Assembly (NCBI GenBank): GCA_035546355.1
Contig: DATKEH010000145.1
Location: forward strand, 1 to 13,827
Source of the DNA: DATKEH01 sp035546355
Lineage (GTDB): Bacteria > Acidobacteriota > Thermoanaerobaculia > Multivoradales > JAIOJS01
Direction of reading: 5' to 3'
Length of the DNA stretch: 13,827 nt
Of this stretch, positions 6,859-13,827 are shown piece by piece. The notes below the pieces were generated by a model. It had not been told where the DNA came from, did not search any database, and was given only the letters and a program-made list of their open reading frames with translations. The number at the start of each line of letters is the position of its first letter. The first letter of the stretch is position 1. Position numbers and translations under genes: made by a program.

Positions 6859-7713
6859 TCAGCCGCGGCCCGCCGCCGCCGGCTCGTAGAGCTCGGGGTC
6901 TCGCAGGGCGCGCCCGAACAGCTCCCGCAACCGGCTCGCGGCCTGGCGGCCGGCGGCCAGCACCTCCTCGTGGTCGAGGGGCGTGTCGACGATGCCCGCC
7001 GCGGGATTGCTGGCCAGCGACAGGCAGGCGCAGCGCATCCCCATGTGGCGCCCGGCGATCACCTCGAGGACTGTAGACATCCCGACCAGGTCGGCGCCGA
7101 GGGTGCGCAGCATGCGGACCTCCGCAGGGGTCTCGTAGGAGGGCCCCGCCAGCCCGGCGTAGACCCCTTCGGCCAGCTGCAGCCCGAGCGACTCGGCGTG
7201 GCGGCGCAGCAGGGCCCGCAGGCCCGGATCGTAGGCTCGCGCCATGTCGGGGAACCGCGGGCCCCAGTCGGCCGGCGGGGCGCCGTACAGCGGATTGAGC
7301 CCGGTGAGGTTGAGGTGGTCGGTGACCAGCACCAGTGAGCCCGCCACCAGCGTCGGCTGCACCGCTCCCGAGGCGTTGGTCAGCAGCAGGGTGCGGGCCC
7401 CCAGTAACCGCCCGAGGCGCACCAGGAACACCGTCTGCTGGGCGGTGTACCCCTGGTAGGCGTGGAGCCGGCCGTGCGAGTAGAGCACCGGCGGCAGCCC
7501 CGGCGGGGCCAGCACCTCCACCTCCAGGGGGTGCCCGGCGACGGCGTGGATCGGCCACGGGATCAGCTCCTGCAGGGGACGTCGGCCGCGGCTCGGTAGG
7601 TCGAGGTCGGCCGCCAGCCCGGAGCCGGAGATCAGCAGCGCCCCCGGCCGCGGCCAGCCGCGCCCGTCCCAGGCCGCCACCGCCGCGGCCAGCTCGCCCG
7701 CGAGATGCTCCAC
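6859..7713 (-). CDS. Purine nucleoside phosphorylase (trimeric PNP family)
   Basis: A 284-residue member of the PNP/MTAP (NP-I) family of trimeric enzymes, which cleave purine nucleosides with phosphate to the base and ribose-1-phosphate. Family signatures are present: GSGL (30-33, phosphate site), GRLHAYQGY (81-89), TNASGAVQP (112-120), the long GPSYETPAEVRMLRTLGAD block (190-208), VGMSTVLEVIAGRHMG (210-225) and HEEVLAAG (248-255). Glu194 in YET and Asn236 in LASN align with human PNP Glu201 and Asn243, favouring 6-oxopurine (inosine/guanosine) phosphorolysis over methylthioadenosine; this is by-eye alignment. The gene begins with GTG and lacks a Shine-Dalgarno site, but TATAGT lies 8 nt upstream on its strand. 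It stands alone, converging on the 512-aa gene and divergent from lysS. With hpt it would complete nucleoside-to-nucleotide salvage. Confidence 0.95.
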   Translation of the reverse strand: MEHLAGELAAAVAAWDGRGWPRPGALLISGSGLAADLDLPSRGRRPLQELIPWPIHAVAGHPLEVEVLAPPGLPPVLYSHGRLHAYQGYTAQQTVFLVRLGRLLGARTLLLTNASGAVQPTLVAGSLVLVTDHLNLTGLNPLYGAPPADWGPRFPDMARAYDPGLRALLRRHAESLGLQLAEGVYAGLAGPSYETPAEVRMLRTLGADLVGMSTVLEVIAGRHMGMRCACLSLASNPAAGIVDTPLDHEEVLAAGRQAASRLRELFGRALRDPELYEPAAAGRG

Positions 7714-7752
7714 GACGCCGGACTATACCGCCGCCCTGATATCTTTCCGGCC
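7714..7752. promoter_or_regulatory. Divergent pnp/lysS promoter region with mirror symmetry
   Basis: This 39-bp gap contains -10-like hexamers facing both ways: TATAGT on the minus strand (7727 to 7722), 8 nt before the pnp GTG, and TATCTT on the plus strand (7740-7745), 7 nt before the lysS ATG. The inverted repeat GCCGGA (7717-7722) and TCCGGC (7746-7751) encloses both. Each arm sits about 17-18 bp upstream of the -10-like box facing away from it, so the arms occupy the -35 positions. Neither gene has a Shine-Dalgarno site, which fits leaderless transcription. The sequences are seen directly; the promoter role is inference. Confidence 0.45.
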
Positions 7753-9241
<1,489 letters not shown>

Positions 9242-9246
<5 letters not shown>

Positions 9247-10423
9247 TCTCCTCTGGTCGCTGCCGTTCCCCCTGCTGCTGGGCCTGCGCTACCTCAGGAG
9301 CACGCGGCGCGACGCCTTCGTCAGCTTCCTGTCGGCGGTGGCGGCGGGGGGGATCGGCCTGGGCGTGGCCGCGTTGGTGCTGGCGCTGGGAGCGCTGTCG
9401 GGCCTGCAGGACGCGCTGCGCGCCGAAGTGTTGGCGCGGACTCCGCACCTCGAGGTGGAGCTGTCGCGGCGTGACGACCTGGCCGCCGCGCGTACCGCCA
9501 TCGGCGAGATCGCCGGCGTCCTGCGGGTCGAGGAGATGGTTCGTGGGCGTGGCTGGGTCAAGCATGGGGTGCTGGTGCAGCCGGTGGAGATGGTGGGCTT
9601 CGAGGGCGAGGTGCCGCGGTTCTTCCCCGGCGCCGCCGGTTCCCCGGCCGGGCTCTTCCTGAGCGAGTCGCTGGCGGCGCGCTGGGGGCTCCGTCCAGGG
9701 GACGTGGTGGAGGTGGTTTCGCCGCGGCCGACGCTGAGCCCGCTGGGGCCGCAGCCCCGGGTCCGCAGCCTGGCGGTGAGCGGGACGTTCGCCAGCGGGC
9801 GGACCGAAGAGATCGAGCGGATCGCCCTGCCGTTGGCGGTGGCGCGGCCGCTGGCCGGCGGCCCGGGCGCTCTGCTGGAGGTGACGGTGACCTCGCTCGA
9901 CCGCGCGCTGGCGGTGGTGCCACTGGTGCGGCAAGCGGTGCCGGCCGACGCCGTCGTGCGCACCTGGGAGCAGCTGAACCGGCCGCTCTTCTTCGCCCTG
10001 CGCCTGGAGAAGACGGTGATGTTCGTCGCCGTGTCGCTGATCGTGCTGGTCGCTGCGATGGCGCTGGTGGCGGACCTGGCGCTGGTCATCGCCAGCAAGC
10101 GCCGCGAGCTCGGCATGCTGGGGGCGATGGGTGCGGCGCCGCAGCGGCTGCGGGCCGCGTTCCTGACCCTGGGGGCGCTGCTGGCCGGCATCGGTACTCT
10201 CGGCGGTGCGGTGGTGGGTTGGGCCGCGGCCGTGCTGCTCGATCGCTACCAGGTGCTGCGCCTCCCCGGGCAGGTGTACTTCCTCGACTACCTGCCGTTC
10301 CGCGTCGAGGGCGCCGACCTGGTGGCGGTGCTGCTGATCACCTTCGCGCTGGCGCTGGGCAGCTCGTGGTACGTGGCGCAGCGGGTCGACAGGCTGCAGC
10401 CGGTGGAGGCCCTGCGGCGGTGA
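9242..10423 (+). CDS. LolC/LolE-type lipoprotein-release ABC transporter permease
   Basis: Inner-membrane permease of the LolCDE type, which with LolD extracts outer-membrane lipoproteins and passes them to LolA. As annotated it has 393 residues, the family's normal length. The N terminus PFPLLLGLRYLRSTRRDAF matches the cytoplasmic lead-in of LolC/E, then TM1 (about 30-55), a large periplasmic domain (about 56-255), the typical WEQLNRPLFFALRLEKTVMF entry to TM2 (about 257-282), SKRRELGMLGAMGA (283-296), TM3 (about 302-328), VYFLDYLPF and TM4 (about 360-379), ending in VEALRR. The first standard start, GTG at 9338, would remove 32 residues including the conserved lead-in, so ATT at 9242 is preferred; CTG at 9260 is an alternative. 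Only one permease gene is present here, so a homodimeric transporter is possible. The stop overlaps the lolD GTG. Confidence 0.9.
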
Positions 10424-11118
10424 GTGTCGCCGTGCGCGCGGCGGGAGTGTACAAGGCGTATCAGGACGCGACCCGCCGGGTGGAGGTGCTGCGCGGCGTC
10501 GACCTGGAGGTGGCGCCGGGGGAGCTGGTGGCGGTCGTCGGGCCCTCGGGATCCGGGAAGTCCACCCTGCTGCACCTCCTCGGTGGGCTCGACACCCTCG
10601 ACGCCGGGCGCATCGAGGTGGGCGGCGAGGACCTGGCACGCCTCGAGGGGCGCGAGCTGGCGCGATTCCGCAACCGCACCATCGGCTTCGTCTTCCAGTT
10701 CCATCAGCTGCTGCCGGACTTCACCGCCCTGGAGAACGTGATGCTGCCGGGACGGATCGCCAATCGCGACATCGCCGTCATCCGCCGCCACGCCCGCGAG
10801 CTGCTGGCGGAGGTCGGCCTGGCGGACCGCCTCGACCACTTCCCGCCGCACCTCTCGGGAGGCGAGCAGCAACGGGTCGCGCTGTGCCGCGCCCTCGCCC
10901 TCGAGCCCCCCCTGTTGCTGGCGGACGAGCCGACCGGCAACCTCGACCCCGCCACCGGCGACCACGTGTTCGAGCTGCTCACGACTATGGCGCAGCGGCA
11001 TGGAACGACCATGGTGCTGGTCACCCACAACCCCGAGATCGCCCGCCGCTGTGCTAGAATTTTGCTGCTCGACGCAGGGTTTTTGAGAACGTACGGAGCC
11101 GAGGGGCCGGGGCCGTGA
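10420..11118 (+). CDS. lolD: Lipoprotein-release ABC transporter ATP-binding protein LolD
   Basis: A 232-residue cytoplasmic ATPase that powers the Lol transporter at the inner membrane. Motifs in order: Walker A GPSGSGKST (41-49), Q-loop Gln93 within FVFQFHQLLPDFTALENVMLP, which is a LolD hallmark, signature LSGGEQQR (145-152), Walker B LLLADEPTGNLD (165-176) with catalytic Glu170, and H-loop His203 (VTHN). Length is typical. It starts with GTG overlapping the permease stop (GTGA), with GGAGG 10 nt upstream. The final 25 or so codons are unlike the rest: AGA twice, ATT, TTG twice and TTT appear in a gene that otherwise prefers GC-ending codons. This patch includes a TGCTAGAAT extended -10-like sequence ahead of clpC. 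Confidence 0.95.
   Translation: MSVAVRAAGVYKAYQDATRRVEVLRGVDLEVAPGELVAVVGPSGSGKSTLLHLLGGLDTLDAGRIEVGGEDLARLEGRELARFRNRTIGFVFQFHQLLPDFTALENVMLPGRIANRDIAVIRRHARELLAEVGLADRLDHFPPHLSGGEQQRVALCRALALEPPLLLADEPTGNLDPATGDHVFELLTTMAQRHGTTMVLVTHNPEIARRCARILLLDAGFLRTYGAEGPGP
11052..11060 (+). promoter_or_regulatory. Possible extended -10 promoter for clpC inside lolD
   Basis: TGCTAGAAT resembles an extended -10 element (TGnTATAAT) with a single mismatch. It lies in an AT-rich patch of the otherwise GC-rich lolD 3' end. Transcription from it would begin near 11067 and give a clpC leader of about 88 nt. No -35 hexamer is seen at the right spacing, which extended -10 promoters can tolerate. It would allow clpC to be expressed apart from the lysS-lol unit. 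Confidence 0.4.
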
Positions 11119-11154
11119 AGGCCGCCGAGGCCACCTCACGCTGCACCACCATAG

Positions 11155-13575
<2,421 letters not shown>

Positions 13576-13592
13576 TGGTCTGAGTCATAAAT

Positions 13593-13827
13593 CCGTGGGG
13601 TTACGTTGTGGCGCCGTGGGGCCGGATACCAGGCGCCGCGACGCAGGCGATGCCGAGCCATCGTCGAGGAGCGGCAACGCCGTAGGCGGCCCCACGCCGC
13701 CGCAACCCGAAGGGCGCAGGGGGGTTGCGGGCGTCTCCGGCGTTGCTCGTCGTCAACGATGCTACGGCATCGCCTCCTCCTCGCGCCTTGGATCCACCTC
13801 GCAAGACCCCTGCGCGTAACCTCACGG
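13593..13827. repeat. 235-bp imperfect palindrome with terminal inverted repeats
   Basis: The non-coding sequence after clpC folds back on itself along its full length. The ends are 13-bp inverted repeats: CCGTGGGGTTACG (13593-13605) and the complement of CCGTGAGGTTACG (13815-13827), 12 of 13 matching. Inside, a 36-bp arm (13646-13681) pairs with 13739-13774, with about 28 matches including ten at its outer end and eight at its inner end. The centre is a perfect 9-bp stem, CCGCAACCC (13700-13708) with GGGTTGCGG (13722-13730), around a 13-nt loop. The left half holds about 10 extra bases beside the central stem. Both strands carry a 74-codon open frame starting with GTG 2 nt inside each end, an expected result of the symmetry and not convincing as genes. 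The form suggests a MITE-like or interspersed palindromic repeat. The right end coincides with the window end, so a target-site duplication cannot be examined. Confidence 0.8.

Noticed and set aside
7705..7752. Upstream ATG at 7705 as the lysS start
   Set aside because: It would overlap the pnp start region on the other strand and add a 16-residue leader not seen in the family; ATG 7753 gives the normal N terminus.
11061..11154. CIRCE, CtsR or sigma-32-type heat-shock site before clpC
   Set aside because: No TTAGCACTC inverted repeat, no paired GGTCAAA heptads, and no CCCAT-type -10 after the TTGAGA-like sequence.
13576..13827. Rho-independent terminator for clpC
   Set aside because: The hairpin is far longer than a typical terminator and has no T-run after it within the window; a terminator side-effect remains possible, but the terminal inverted repeats point to a repeat element.

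Overview
This is a GC-rich (roughly 70% by eye), gene-dense bacterial chromosome segment made almost entirely of housekeeping genes. A Lol-type lipoprotein-export ABC transporter implies a Gram-negative, outer-membrane cell. A ClpC-type unfoldase (rather than ClpA), an HD-GYP protein beside a roadblock-like protein, and single-copy ftsY-ribD-ribE linkage together suggest a deep-branching diderm such as Acidobacteriota. That assignment is inference from gene content and style, not from a marker search.

Layout. On the plus strand, 1-4317 runs as one close-packed series: the 3' end of an HD-GYP phosphodiesterase gene, a small roadblock/LC7-like protein, ftsY (SRP receptor), ribD, ribE and a cysteine-free protein of unknown function. 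The last four are overlapping or separated by 8 bp. On the minus strand, 4342-5274 holds hpt and ridA, a two-gene unit transcribed hpt then ridA. A 512-residue helical protein of unknown function (5310-6848, plus) diverges from hpt across only 35 bp. It converges on a minus-strand purine nucleoside phosphorylase gene (6859-7713), which in turn diverges from lysS across 39 bp. On the plus strand, lysS, a LolC/E-type permease and lolD overlap one another (7753-11118), and clpC follows after 36 bp. The last 235 bp (13593-13827) is non-genic and forms one long imperfect palindrome with 13-bp terminal inverted repeats, ending exactly at the window edge.

How the genes work together. FtsY docks ribosome-SRP complexes at the inner membrane, and the Lol transporter releases lipoproteins from that membrane, so both serve envelope biogenesis. 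RibD and RibE carry out early-middle and final steps of riboflavin synthesis; ribBA and ribH are not in this window. PNP and HPRT form a purine-salvage pair (nucleoside to base, base to nucleotide), and RidA removes reactive enamine/imine by-products of amino acid metabolism. LysS charges tRNA-Lys, and ClpC supplies protein quality control.

Points worth a second look: the palindromic terminal-repeat element after clpC; a probable ATT start codon for the Lol permease coupled to the lysS stop; genes at transcription-unit starts that lack a Shine-Dalgarno site but carry a -10-like hexamer 7-9 nt before the start codon, suggesting leaderless mRNAs; a mirror-symmetric pnp/lysS promoter region; an AT-rich, rare-codon patch at the end of lolD that may be the clpC promoter; and two cysteine-free proteins of unknown function. 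I see no defence system, CRISPR array, tRNA, rRNA, transposase or phage gene.
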